A stretch of DNA of 64,000 bases from Epithemia pelagica (lineage: Eukaryota > Bacillariophyta > Bacillariophyceae > Surirellales > Surirellaceae): the NCBI GenBank assembly GCA_946965045.2, contig OX337232.1:806001-870000 (forward strand), in the 5' to 3' direction. Shown here piece after piece: positions 38,340 to 47,494 of the stretch. Both the position numbers and the translations under genes were made by a program. The notes beneath the pieces were generated by a model. The model was given only the letters and a program-made list of their open reading frames with translations. It ran no database searches and was not told the DNA's origin. The first letter of the stretch is position 1. Each line of letters begins with the position of its first letter.

Positions 38340-39865
38340 CTATTCAGTAGACGGGAAAGCACGTTCGATGGATTTTAACAAATCAGCCATCTCCTGTTCT
38401 TTGTCTTTGGAAATGTCCATTAATCCGAAAAGACAGCCTGCTCTCAAATCAATCCATCGCGCATTTCCCTTTACATTCACAATGTTTTCCACTCGACAGT
38501 CACCGTGTAAAATGTTCTTCGAATGAAGAGCATCCAATGCCTGAATGATATTGATTGGTTTAAGCGTAGAATAATGATCACCGACGTCGGACTGAAGTAG
38601 TACGCCAGCCTTGTTCTCATAATACAGAAAACCATTGCTTTCAATGCCAACAATGTACTCAGAACATATGTTTTTCGCTTTGTTTGTAACATCCGCCTGT
38701 ACCTTGAGTTGTAGCACGTTATTACCTTCATCCAAAACAATCTTCATGGCCAAAAATTTCCCTTCCTGATTCTTGACTCAACCACAACCCCAAACGCACC
38801 CTGTCCAAGAAAGCTGTTCTCATCAACAGTAAGGTGAAACGCTTTGCAGGCATCATCTAGGGCCTCGATCAGCGGATCACGTAGCGCAAAATTACGCATC
38901 AGAGGAGCAGACCCACACTGCGACCAACCACATTTCTCAATGGAGGATGCTACTCCTTTCACGCATTCAACGAGCCAGAATTCATTCCGGTCGAATAGAA
39001 TCAAACGAACCGTCACCGGCCCATCCTCGAAACAAATGTGGGAGCCATAATTGATGGTTTCCCCTAAACCTGTGTTGTCAATCTTCATCTTTGCTTCGCA
39101 AACAACGTAAAGAAAGCGACGAAGCTTCCAGTCGGCCAACACCCAAAAAGCATCTCTTGTTCCTCGCATTTCTATAAGAATCGGGTCGCTAGTTTTGAAT
39201 GGCTGGCGCTTCTGGTAGATAGCTCTGTGACAGACAAACAGGTCTGGTTTATGGCCGAAAGTGCTGTCATCAGAAGTTTGGAGCCACCTGTGCTCTTCCG
39301 AATTTACGACAACAGTAGTTGATCCGTCATCATTTTGCCCGAAAATCTTTTCCAAGTGAGGCGTAATGAACGCCACAACGTGGTGTTCATTACCAAGCTC
39401 TGAGAGCTTCATGTTCTCATCTGAGGACAAGATAGGTAATTCGCTGTCGACAGATGTGAAGGTCTTCACTTTGCCTTCCCGTTGAAGACGACACAACTCG
39501 TCCTTCCCGTGGCTAGCTGGGGTTTTCTGCGGCGTGGCCCGATCTCCTTTGACGAGACGTTGGTATATTTCTTCCAGCATTTTGCGTGATTCAACTTGTT
39601 CCCGTTCAACAGTTTCTTTCTCTGGGATAGCAGACAAAGGTTGTAGCTTCTGCATAAGTAACAATTCCTTATGCCTCAAGCGATCTTCCTTCTGCCTCAA
39701 GCGATCTTCCTTCTGCCTCAAGAGATTTTCCTTTTGCCTGAAGTACTGCTTGTCCTCGTCCGACAAATTTTGAGCTTCCAGCTGCCGGGCCACATCTTTA
39801 ATCTCTTGAACAACGTCCTGAATTTGGCTCTGCACCGATAGTATTTCTTGTTCGATCGATACCAT
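38340..39865 (-). pseudogene. Crinkler/CR-type REase-kinase protein broken by one frameshift
   Basis: From ATG 39,865 an N-terminal coiled coil (residues about 5-80, with repeats of LRQKEDR) is followed by a PD-(D/E)xK-like nuclease part: GHKPDLFVCHRAIY, then LYVVCEAKMKIDNTGLGETINYG, giving Asp and Glu-x-Lys. A protein-kinase-like part starts at SFLGQGAFGVVVESR (Gly-rich loop). In a T run near 38,755 one base is missing, so the first frame stops at 38,744. The kinase continues in another frame: AMKIVLDEGN (Lys of the N-lobe), HGDCRVENIV (HRD-like loop) and ARWIDLRAG (DFG replaced). REase followed by kinase is the hallmark of the Crinkler-RHS type of intragenomic or effector proteins. Confidence 0.65.
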
Positions 39866-40548
39866 CGTTTACCGGCAAATTGACTGAACACCAAGTTGTT
39901 GTTGGTGTTTTGTTGTTGGTGGTGGTTCTTCTTTTTTCTTGAAACGACTATAGAAGACTACTCCTAGGTGGTAAGTTGGCACTTTCGTCTAGAGAGTACG
40001 ACTTAGTCTATACTACTACCGCGCGCTAGGTGGCCCTACAATTTCTCGTAGTAGGAGTAGTATTAAAGGGGCGGGGTGGAACTCCAAATTTCGCCCGGGC
40101 GAGAACAGACGGTTTACTGTAGAGCAAAGAGACTCCCCGGGATTTTGCGGAGGAGGTCGGACCGCCTGCCACATTGCATGCGTAGCGGATTTAAAAATAT
40201 TGAATTGAAAAATTAGGTGTATTGACATTTGGAAAAACCGTTATAGCGGCAAAAGTGCCCCCGAAACAAAAAGATGGGGTATTTTGCGAAGGTTGTATGG
40301 GTGTCATGGACTGTTCTGGGGGTATGCTGTACGACTATCAAGCAGAGTGATAAATTTTTTGAATATCGTGTCGCAATTATCCGGGTTTCCACTGAAATCC
40401 TGCAAAACAAGGATTACCCGGTATTTTTGATTATCTAGCGGGAACTACGGACTACGGAGAGACTGCCTCCACCCCCAATATTAAAAAAGGATAGTCTATT
40501 TCAGCTGCCGCGGCACCGTAACCTTGGGCCGGACCCGCAAACGCGGTG
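39866..40548. other. Intergenic region, nothing recognised
   Basis: About 680 bases with only short frames. It lies between the REase-kinase promoter and the left end of the inverted-repeat element. No repeat or RNA gene was recognised. Confidence 0.4.
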
Positions 40549-40665
40549 TCTGTTACACGTCATTTGAGTGCAAAAGGCATTTGAGTGCAATGCGATCATT
40601 TGTCGGAACAAATGATTGCATGTTTGTGCATTCATTTGATTTGTCGGGTTCAGTCACGGATTGTC
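40549..40665 (+). repeat. Left terminal inverted repeat with subterminal palindrome
   Basis: Matches 51,015-51,131 in reverse complement with a few differences. It contains CATTTGAGTGCAA direct repeats and the palindrome ATCATTTGTCGGAACAAATGAT, a plausible transposase-binding site. Confidence 0.75.
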
Positions 40666-40786
40666 TCAATCCCTAGATCTTTATCCAACATCCTCATCGT
40701 TCAACATCCCGTTTCCTTACCTCTCATCACGACATCATCACATTACTACCATTTCCTATCTATTGCTGATTGCAAAACAATCAACC

Positions 40787-42583
40787 ATGTCTCTTGCAAA
40801 GAAGAAGAAAAAGTCGTTAACCAAACATAAGAGGAACTTGGACCGCATACACCGGCCTCCAGGAATCATCCATGTTTATCAGAACGTTCACAATCCTGTC
40901 AAGCACAAGCTCTTTTGTTTTGGCACCGACAATTTCAATCTTCTGCTGACAGAGATGATTTCCCTCTGTATTCCGTCCGTGTTTCAAGCGATCTTTGTTC
41001 ATCAATGCGTGCTATATATGAACAAACGTTACCCACATCCTACGGTGAGGTCATCTGTGCCAGATATCCCAATACTTATTCCACATCTTCAACAGGCTTC
41101 ATCCGATTTCATAGAAAAATCCGGTGCTCTACGAATTCAAGAAGCTGTTTCTTTACAATTGACTCATGAACTACATGGTGCCTTTTTGGTCGACTGTGTA
41201 TTATCACGGACGCACAAAAAGCCACGTATTCCAGAAGAGTCACCATACTATGAATTGGTTCATAGAACACACACCTCAAGACAACTATGTTCGGATGAAT
41301 ATGGTGACATTTTCCGTACCGTCATAATTGTTTTCCCATACACGTCCGTTTTTTGGACGTCTGCTGCTTATGTGTCTGATCCAACCAAACTTTTCAGTGA
41401 GGTACAGAGTGGTATTGGTACCACCATTACTACTTCCTCTCTTGTACCTCTACCTCTTTCTTGGCTAAGGTTGGTATACAAAACGGGAGAACCTGCATTT
41501 GGAAGTTTTATCAAAAGAATCAACAAAGTGGTGTGGACAATCAATTATGACACCTCCACAGAATGTCCCAAGGTTCCTCATAGCATACAGTTTCACGATG
41601 GCGACACCGACACTCCTTTACGTCCTCCCGATTTCTTTGGTACTAATATTATTACCAATGTCCCCGATAGACGGCTGTTCTACCGTGCCCAATTTGAACG
41701 TTCTGGGTCAAACCGTGTGAGATGCCGGCGATATGTTCCTCAAGCTCTTTATCAGAATCTACAAGATACGACAGCCTACATCCATGATCCCCGCTCCAAG
41801 GAAAGGAAGTTGTATGCCTTCCAAACAACATTCTTAGATGCCAATAAGCGTCCCACTGGACAATCGAATATCGTCGTCTCTTTCTTGCGGTCTTCCGATA
41901 CACTCTGCAATGACTTGACACAAGCTTCCAATGAGGTCGTTTCCGACAAATCGCTGCCAACACGTGGCAATGCTTGTCGAAATGCTGGTGACCATGGACA
42001 GATGAGTGGCTTTCGTGTGATGTTTGATCGATACAAACGAACTAACAAGTGCATTTCCTTATCAGAAGACAACAGAAAACTAAAGAGCAGTGTCCGATCT
42101 GTCTGTCTCGGGATGGCCGGATTGGCTGACAAATTGTATCCAGGTCTTTGTCCTCTTTTCAAAAGTTTACAAAAACAATCAGGAATTACAATCCCTGAAG
42201 AATTGGGTGGTTCTAGTGGGTTTTGTTCAAATATTGCGATAAGCGTGGATTTGGAAAACGCGGCGCATGTGGATGTAAATGACGCAAGTGTTTGTCTTGT
42301 GGCATTTGCAGAAACGACTCCGCATTCAACTACCGATTGGTACTTTGTTTTCCCCGACGTTTTGCTACGAGTCAATGGCCGTTCCTACAATGGTCTGGTT
42401 GTCAAACTCACTCACGGAGTTACTATTTTGTTTGATGGCAGGGTTGTGCGTCATTGCACATCTCGGCATAAACGTTTCCAAAATCCTGATGGTACCTTGG
42501 ATCATACTGTTGGATGGTTTTTTGGAACATCGCTTTGTCCTGTACATGAATCTGGTCCATCATTGGCCACTACCACCCCATGA
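40787..42583 (+). CDS. TET/JBP-like 2OG-Fe(II) dioxygenase candidate, left copy
   Basis: 598 codons from ATG 40,787 (CAACCATGTC); a basic N-terminus (KKKKKSLTKHKRN) suggests nuclear import. The C-terminal 120 residues read as a double-stranded beta-helix: NIAISVDLENAAHVDVNDAS with His494-x-Asp496, WYFVFPD, YNGLVVKLTHGVTILFDGR, then VRHCTS with His556 and nearby Arg, and GWFFG. The HxD...H...R order and the HG...DGR..RH block match the TET/JBP branch. The N-terminal 450 residues are not recognised. It lies tail-to-tail with a CXC-gene remnant, as its partner does at the other end. Family knowledge suggests oxidation of methylated or thymine bases; activity here is untested. Oxygenases of other branches are possible. 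Confidence 0.55.
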   Translation: MSLAKKKKKSLTKHKRNLDRIHRPPGIIHVYQNVHNPVKHKLFCFGTDNFNLLLTEMISLCIPSVFQAIFVHQCVLYMNKRYPHPTVRSSVPDIPILIPHLQQASSDFIEKSGALRIQEAVSLQLTHELHGAFLVDCVLSRTHKKPRIPEESPYYELVHRTHTSRQLCSDEYGDIFRTVIIVFPYTSVFWTSAAYVSDPTKLFSEVQSGIGTTITTSSLVPLPLSWLRLVYKTGEPAFGSFIKRINKVVWTINYDTSTECPKVPHSIQFHDGDTDTPLRPPDFFGTNIITNVPDRRLFYRAQFERSGSNRVRCRRYVPQALYQNLQDTTAYIHDPRSKERKLYAFQTTFLDANKRPTGQSNIVVSFLRSSDTLCNDLTQASNEVVSDKSLPTRGNACRNAGDHGQMSGFRVMFDRYKRTNKCISLSEDNRKLKSSVRSVCLGMAGLADKLYPGLCPLFKSLQKQSGITIPEELGGSSGFCSNIAISVDLENAAHVDVNDASVCLVAFAETTPHSTTDWYFVFPDVLLRVNGRSYNGLVVKLTHGVTILFDGRVVRHCTSRHKRFQNPDGTLDHTVGWFFGTSLCPVHESGPSLATTTP

Positions 42584-42589
42584 AGACGA

Positions 42590-43009
42590 TGGTTCATGCA
42601 TTGACTGTTGTTACACTTGCAGTGATTCAAACAAACAACCCCTGCTTTGCGGCACAGTTGTCAGTCGAACATTGCAGTCCAAGTCTTTTGCAACTGCATT
42701 TTATCTTTCGCTTGTGTAGTGGTTGTTGTTTCTTTATCATTGAATGATGACTTCTGTATGTTACTCGATGTGCTTCCCGTACAGATATTATTGGATACTT
42801 ACTGTAATCGAAAATGCTATTCAAAAGTTGTGCTTGTAGTGTCCTCCGTTCCAAACCCAGTGGTGATGATGGGTGCAAAACATTGTACCTGTCATGTGGG
42901 AACCAAGTGGATGTTCTGGCTTTCTTGTCCCCAATAATCCCCTCAGGGATTATTACTCTTACGGATGGGTAGCTTCCTCTAGAAACCCCAATAACAATAC
43001 ACTGAATAC
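42590..43009 (-). pseudogene. CXC cysteine-cluster gene remnant, left copy
   Basis: The minus-strand frame LGIQCIVIGVSRGSYPSVRVIIPEG...RTSTWFPHDRYNVLHPSSPLG...YPIISVREAHRVTYRS closely matches the intact CXC protein at 48,463-49,177. Homology starts abruptly at 43,009, so the N-terminus is missing. In the Cys cluster (CSCKRLGLQCSTDNC) about four bases are lost and the frame shifts; the rest (HCKCNN.QCMN) follows in another frame down to about 42,590. It is a truncated, broken relative placed tail-to-tail with the left dioxygenase-like gene. Confidence 0.65.
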
Positions 43010-43240
43010 CTAGTCTTACTACGTCAGTCAAAGTTCGTAAGACAACGACATACCTGCGTTTCGGTGGTTCTGGCAAGGTCTAGATCTGTTGGATCTGACA
43101 TGACATGGTTTTGATGATGCTGGACTTTGGTGCAATCCGATTAATGAAGTGAAAAGGGTATCCCCTACTCCCTAGCGCTAACGCATGCTACCCCTAAAGT
43201 GCCGAGATCTGTTACTCAACATTTGGAGCAAAAAACATAT
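42889..43240. repeat. Left part shared by both integrase-element copies
   Basis: Identical, apart from single differences, to 51,600-51,950, which is copy 2 up to the Copia insertion point. The site GAGCAAAAAACATATGG at 43,226-43,242 is the empty target of the Copia insertion in copy 2. Confidence 0.85.
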
Positions 43241-43698
43241 GGAGCATTCAAAAAAACATTTTTTGGAGCTTGTTTTTCAAAAAAACCCGCTGGCTTTCTA
43301 GCGTTACAAACCTCATCGGTTTTTTACTATCTAGCGTTTTATTTGTATATTCTTGTCACACTGCTTCCTTATGTTCACTGTCCTATTTCATGAACAAACG
43401 ACAATGGTGAGGTACCGGATTTGGTACTGTTATAGCGTAATCCAACCCTGTCGCTATGATGTTGCTTTTCGTCGTCTTTTCCAATGAGTTGATCCCAAAT
43501 ACGCTGTCACAATATTTTCCCACCATCGTCACAATTTTTGTCCCCAACCCTCATTTTTTCCCCAACAATCAAAATACAGCCAGTGAGTCCCGTTATCTCA
43601 TGCTCTATTTGTCGGAATTTTTGCTTCCACATGTAGTAGCATTGTCTCACAAATGATCGCAAATTTTCGACAAATCACTATTGCTTTCATTTGTAGAC

Positions 43699-43728
43699 GA
43701 CAAATAGATGCAACTGCATCTATTTGTC
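43699..43728. repeat. Palindrome upstream of the integrase gene
   Basis: GACAAATAGATGCA and its complement are separated by two bases. The surrounding 100 bases carry several ACAAATGA/ACAAATAG motifs in both directions, similar to the motif at the element ends. The same structure lies at 59,671-59,700 in copy 2. Confidence 0.75.
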
Positions 43729-43937
43729 TCATTTCACTACAAATAGATGCACACTTCTCTACCTCATCATTACTTATGCCCCGAAGTTCCGAATCTGTCA
43801 CGCTGTGACACACACGTGACACTGCTTGCTGTGTATTGCACCTCTTTTTTATCCTATCGCGATCATTTGTCTTTCGAAGTCCAAGTGATCGATCCACAAT
43901 AACAGCCACAACAACAGGTCGTCCTATTCTTCTTTCG

Positions 43938-44005
43938 GTATGTTTCTCAACCTGTCTTTGTGATTCTTGATGTCTTTCTAACACTATCTTACTTTACATT
44001 GACAG
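43938..44005 (+). other. Predicted 5' leader intron of the integrase gene (68 bp)
   Basis: Donor CG|GTATGT, branch-like TTCTAAC and acceptor TTGACAG|ACGG in the right order and spacing. It precedes the integrase ATG by 275 bases. The same intron would lie at 59,910-59,977 in copy 2. Confidence 0.5.
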
Positions 44006-44280
44006 ACGGCGTCAATTTAATCTTGTCCAATCCATCCTTGTGCAATTTCCATCCACCTTGCCCAGCATCGTAATTTCCACCGTGCCTTGTGTACTGTTTC
44101 ATTGTTTCATCAAGAAATCAAGACGATACAAAATTTGTCCGGCGCAAGAGACACTGTGGTACCTTGGCTGGCTTGTGGTGTGAGCGACACTGTGGTAGCT
44201 CAACCAGCAAATTTTGTTCCTCAAGGAATTTTGCCAGGAGTTGTTTGAAACGGTACTCAGACGTGGAATGGAATGATACG

Positions 44281-45771
44281 ATGCCGGTGAACAAAAAGAA
44301 AACAAAGACCATCCAAAAGAACAAGCAAAATGCCTCATTTTCCACCAATGACCTGGCGGTATTCCGCCAATTTGTCGACATCATGAAGCCTATGCTATCA
44401 GGAGAAGCCACCAATCGTCATAATCAAAATGACTCATCCGATGAATCCGATAGCAATTTTTCTTCATCTTACTCGGCTTCATCGGATCCTCGGGAAAATG
44501 ATCCATCACCGACACGCGTTACACGCTCCACCAAGGAATCACCCACGAACGATGAAAAGTTGTCGAAAAACAGCAGCTCCAAAGGACCTCGACGATTTAC
44601 AAGGTCAACAGCAACAAGCACCTTGACAAAACACGCTGGAACTACACATAGTTCGACAAAACGACGTTCTTTGGTGGTGAATACACGCGCAAAAAAGAAA
44701 TCCAAAGGCACAACACAATCTTCCTCAGTGGCTGCCCTCGCCCCAAATACAGACCCTCCTACAGAAATACCTCCGACGGAAAATCAGGTGATCCCAATCC
44801 AGGTGGATGGAAATTTGGACGAGGAACATTGGCATAGATTCAATCTCCGAGTTTTTGGCAATTCCTTCGGTGATGTTTCAAACTTAGGCACCACAAGCAC
44901 CTCTGCCAGTAATACAAAGTTCATGTCACGATCTCAGTTAAATCACGAGATTTACATCAAGAAACATTGGAAGACTGGTGATCCTAATGCTCAAGGTCCA
45001 GTTTACGATGGTGCACCAGATCCCAGAATACCACGAGGATTTTGTAAGCTATACCCACAAGGACGAAGTAATAAACTGCTACGAAGAGAAGTTAGAGCCA
45101 TTCGATTGGACAATGGCGCAAACGAATACGCTTTGTTTGACCGTGACCTTAGAGTTGTCGCTGCTGAAGATGTTTTTGATATAATTCGTGAGAAACACAT
45201 CGAGACAGGCCACAAGCTATCAGAAGAGACAACCTACAACGCCATAAAAAATGACTACCATAACATAACGGTTAGACAGGTCAAAGAGTTCATCAACGGA
45301 TGCCCACAGTGCATGCTCCAACGTCGACCCCAACTGCCCCACAAGGGAGCTTCTAAACCGATCAGATCATTCGCATTTCGCGATCGATACCAAGCGGACC
45401 TGATCAAAATGGACGAGGAAGGACGAACTGGTGCACGAGATATCTACGGAGTCGAGATGCACTACATTCTGTCCTGCAAGGACCACTTTTCGCAATATGT
45501 TATGCTTGCAGCTGTACCAAGCAAGAGTCCAAGATATGTTGCTCATCATTTGGGACTATTCTTTGGATTAATAGGATTCCCGGCCGTATACCAAAGTGAC
45601 AATGGTCCAGAGGTCAGTGGAAACGAAATCATTGCGATGATTTTACAGAACAATCCACATATTGACACCTGCAATGGACAACCAAGAACACCAAGGGAAC
45701 AAGGTTCGGTCGAACACAAACAAAGGGATCAGGAACACCGTCCAAGCCTTCGTGGCAGAAGAGTGGGCTAG
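44281..45771 (+). CDS. Retroviral-type DDE integrase/transposase, copy 1, first frame
   Basis: Start chosen at ATG 44,281 (MPVNKKKTK...); the frame is open to 44,089 only from a GTG. The N-terminal 200 residues are Ser/Thr-rich and basic. A zinc-binding HHCC module follows (HIETGHKLSEE...YHNITVRQVKEFINGCPQC), then the catalytic core: DLIKMD (first Asp), FPAVYQSDNGPEVSG (second Asp) and TPREQGSVEH (Glu). Just after the Glu the frame is lost at the ACACAAACAAAG tract (about 45,720); the conserved NKGIRNTVQAF continues in another frame. Cut-and-paste transposition is the expected role, since no RT is present. Copy 2 carries the same break. Confidence 0.75.
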   Translation: MPVNKKKTKTIQKNKQNASFSTNDLAVFRQFVDIMKPMLSGEATNRHNQNDSSDESDSNFSSSYSASSDPRENDPSPTRVTRSTKESPTNDEKLSKNSSSKGPRRFTRSTATSTLTKHAGTTHSSTKRRSLVVNTRAKKKSKGTTQSSSVAALAPNTDPPTEIPPTENQVIPIQVDGNLDEEHWHRFNLRVFGNSFGDVSNLGTTSTSASNTKFMSRSQLNHEIYIKKHWKTGDPNAQGPVYDGAPDPRIPRGFCKLYPQGRSNKLLRREVRAIRLDNGANEYALFDRDLRVVAAEDVFDIIREKHIETGHKLSEETTYNAIKNDYHNITVRQVKEFINGCPQCMLQRRPQLPHKGASKPIRSFAFRDRYQADLIKMDEEGRTGARDIYGVEMHYILSCKDHFSQYVMLAAVPSKSPRYVAHHLGLFFGLIGFPAVYQSDNGPEVSGNEIIAMILQNNPHIDTCNGQPRTPREQGSVEHKQRDQEHRPSLRGRRVG

Positions 45772-46921
45772 AGGCAATCATGATTGCAATTGGACAATGG
45801 TTTTAGGCAGAACAATGAGTGCTCTGAATGGTGCCTCCAGACGTACCACATCGAAAGCGTTTTCGTCTTATGAGACTGTGTTTGGAACCAAATTTTTTGC
45901 ACCTACGACTGAGGTGCGTGGATACTTTAAAAATGAACTTGGAAGAGGAAGGACTGCGGTAGAAAGGTGTCTTAACTCTGGTAGCCAGGCTCTGACAGAG
46001 AAGTATGCAATAATGGGTGAGCTTACACGAGAGGACATTCCCCAGCTTCGGGATCTTGCCACTCCACGAGTAATTTATCTCATGGACCTCTACCAACGGA
46101 CACATGATGAAGGTCCAGATGCCAAGTTTATGACGGCTCAAAAATCCCATTGGTCTCTTGTCCCACCAGAACTACGGCCATTTCACCTCCCACAAGATGT
46201 TGACAATGAGGGAGAGCCAAATGTGTTACAGCGATCTCACGAGCCATCTCATCTTCCAGACACGACCATTGTTCCTCCCGAATTCTTGCCAATCGAGCCA
46301 CCAAATGGCACACAACAAGGTGGGAAACCGAGCAGCATTGACGAAACAGACAAATTGTGCCCTGATGATGAATGCAAACCGAGTGCACTCGATTTGTCCC
46401 TTGTATGTAAACAAGTTGTTCCTCATGGGGACGCCATGGATCAGGATGGAAACATGAAGCCTAGTAAAATAGAGAATGCTTTGATGCTTCGGGAGGTGAA
46501 GCTCAAAAACCTCAAACGGGTGCAAGGAATCGGGAACAAAAAGAAGAAAACCTCGTTCCAAGAGGTGGAAAAACAAGGTGATGGACCCATGCTACAAGTC
46601 CACAAAACAGTGCCCAAAGTGGACAAGGCAAAGCCACAACTCAACAAGCTGGATCAACAAGTGGACAAGTCGGTAGACAAATTTAAAGAATCTGTGGACA
46701 CGTCCTTACAACAAGCCATCAAGTCGATGCAAGAAGGAGGCAAGTCGTCGCAGCAAGCCAACAAGTCGATGCAAAGGGAGGACAAGTCGGTGCAAAAAAT
46801 CAACAAGTCGATGCAAAACGCTGACAAATCGTTGCAAATGGGGGACAAGTCCATGCAAAAAACCGACAAGTCGATGCAAAATGATGACAAATCGTTGCGA
46901 CCGGAGGACAAGTCCGTGTAA
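45722..46921 (+). CDS. Integrase C-terminal region and heptad-repeat linker, copy 1, second frame
   Basis: This continues the integrase after the frame change: TNKGIRNTVQAFVAEEWARGNHDCNW, then RTTSKAFSSYETVFGTKFF, as in integrase post-core regions. A hydrophilic linker follows, then 7-residue repeats of the type DKSMQKT (21-bp DNA units). The frame meets TAA at 46,919-46,921 where the repeat pattern predicts Gln (CAA). The same TAA is present in copy 2. The repeat would form an extended polar coiled coil or linker. Confidence 0.6.
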   Translation, partial: KGIRNTVQAFVAEEWARGNHDCNWTMVLGRTMSALNGASRRTTSKAFSSYETVFGTKFFAPTTEVRGYFKNELGRGRTAVERCLNSGSQALTEKYAIMGELTREDIPQLRDLATPRVIYLMDLYQRTHDEGPDAKFMTAQKSHWSLVPPELRPFHLPQDVDNEGEPNVLQRSHEPSHLPDTTIVPPEFLPIEPPNGTQQGGKPSSIDETDKLCPDDECKPSALDLSLVCKQVVPHGDAMDQDGNMKPSKIENALMLREVKLKNLKRVQGIGNKKKKTSFQEVEKQGDGPMLQVHKTVPKVDKAKPQLNKLDQQVDKSVDKFKESVDTSLQQAIKSMQEGGKSSQQANKSMQREDKSVQKINKSMQNADKSLQMGDKSMQKTDKSMQNDDKSLRPEDKSV

Positions 46922-47270
46922 AAAACCGACAAGTCGATGCAAAATGATGACAAATCATTGCGACCAGTGGACAAGTCCATGCAAAAAACCAACAGTGCAA
47001 AAACCAACAAGTCGATGCAAAATGATGACAACTCATTGCGACCGGTGGACAAGTCCGTGGAAAAAACCAACAAGTCAATGCAACAGGTCAACGAGTCATT
47101 ACAAAAGGGGGACAGGTCCTCGCAACGTGTCTCAATGCAAGAAGAAGTGGACAACCTCCCATTGCCACCATTGGACATTTTCGTGCACAAATTTAACAAA
47201 CCGATGCAAAATTTCGACAAATCGATACAAAAAATAGACAAATCAATGCAACAAGTTGGCAAGTCGATGC
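46655..47270 (+). repeat. Coding minisatellite (21-bp units, heptad DKSMQxx)
   Basis: Recurring units around GACAAGTCGATGCAAAA, each encoding Asp/Asn-Lys-Ser-Met/Leu-Gln/Arg-x-x, in register over about 600 bases. Because it has no stops in the complement, long antisense frames appear here and are artefacts. Confidence 0.85.
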
Positions 47271-47494
47271 ATTTCAAGACCAACATTGAGGAACCAATTA
47301 CAGAATCAGATCAAGAAGTAATGATTGTTGATGGTCCCGTCGGGAAGGATATTAAGGAACGCCCTCAGATGAGCGAGCGTAATCCATTGCTCACAACGGT
47401 ACTAGATGTGCTTACAAATCAGAGGACTACAAGAAGGCACATTCCAAGGACAAAATCGTACAGGTTCGAAGGGAATGTATTTCTTGTCCTTTGA
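46922..47494 (+). pseudogene. Heptad repeats and pre-protease linker after the TAA, copy 1
   Basis: Same frame as the preceding part, directly after TAA 46,921: further DKSMQ-type heptads, then EEPITESDQEVMIVDGP. Near 47,418 one base is missing compared with copy 2 (CTTACAAATC against CTTACAGAATC), so in copy 1 this frame leaves the protease and stops at 47,494. In copy 2 the same frame runs straight into the protease. Confidence 0.6.

Noticed and set aside
43009-43110. Intron upstream of the left CXC remnant (GTATGT...CTAG) giving MSDPTDLDLARTTETQ as first exon
   Set aside because: The acceptor does not restore the LGIQCIVIG frame, and homology with the intact gene stops at 43,009, so truncation is the simpler reading.
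43598-43984. 128-codon minus-strand frame, present in both element copies
   Set aside because: It spans the palindromic region and the predicted leader intron of the integrase gene. It is conserved only because the copies are nearly identical.
46919-46921. Reassigned TAA codon (TAA read as Gln)
   Set aside because: TAA falls where Gln is expected here and in the remnant at the left edge. However, other intact genes in the window end at TAA and the CoDi-type Copia Pol has no internal TAA, so a simple mutation is more likely.
46654-47286. 210-codon minus-strand frame rich in Cys, Asp and Leu
   Set aside because: It is the complement of the 21-bp heptad minisatellite; periodic DNA lacks stops on both strands. 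The same applies to 62,626-63,255.
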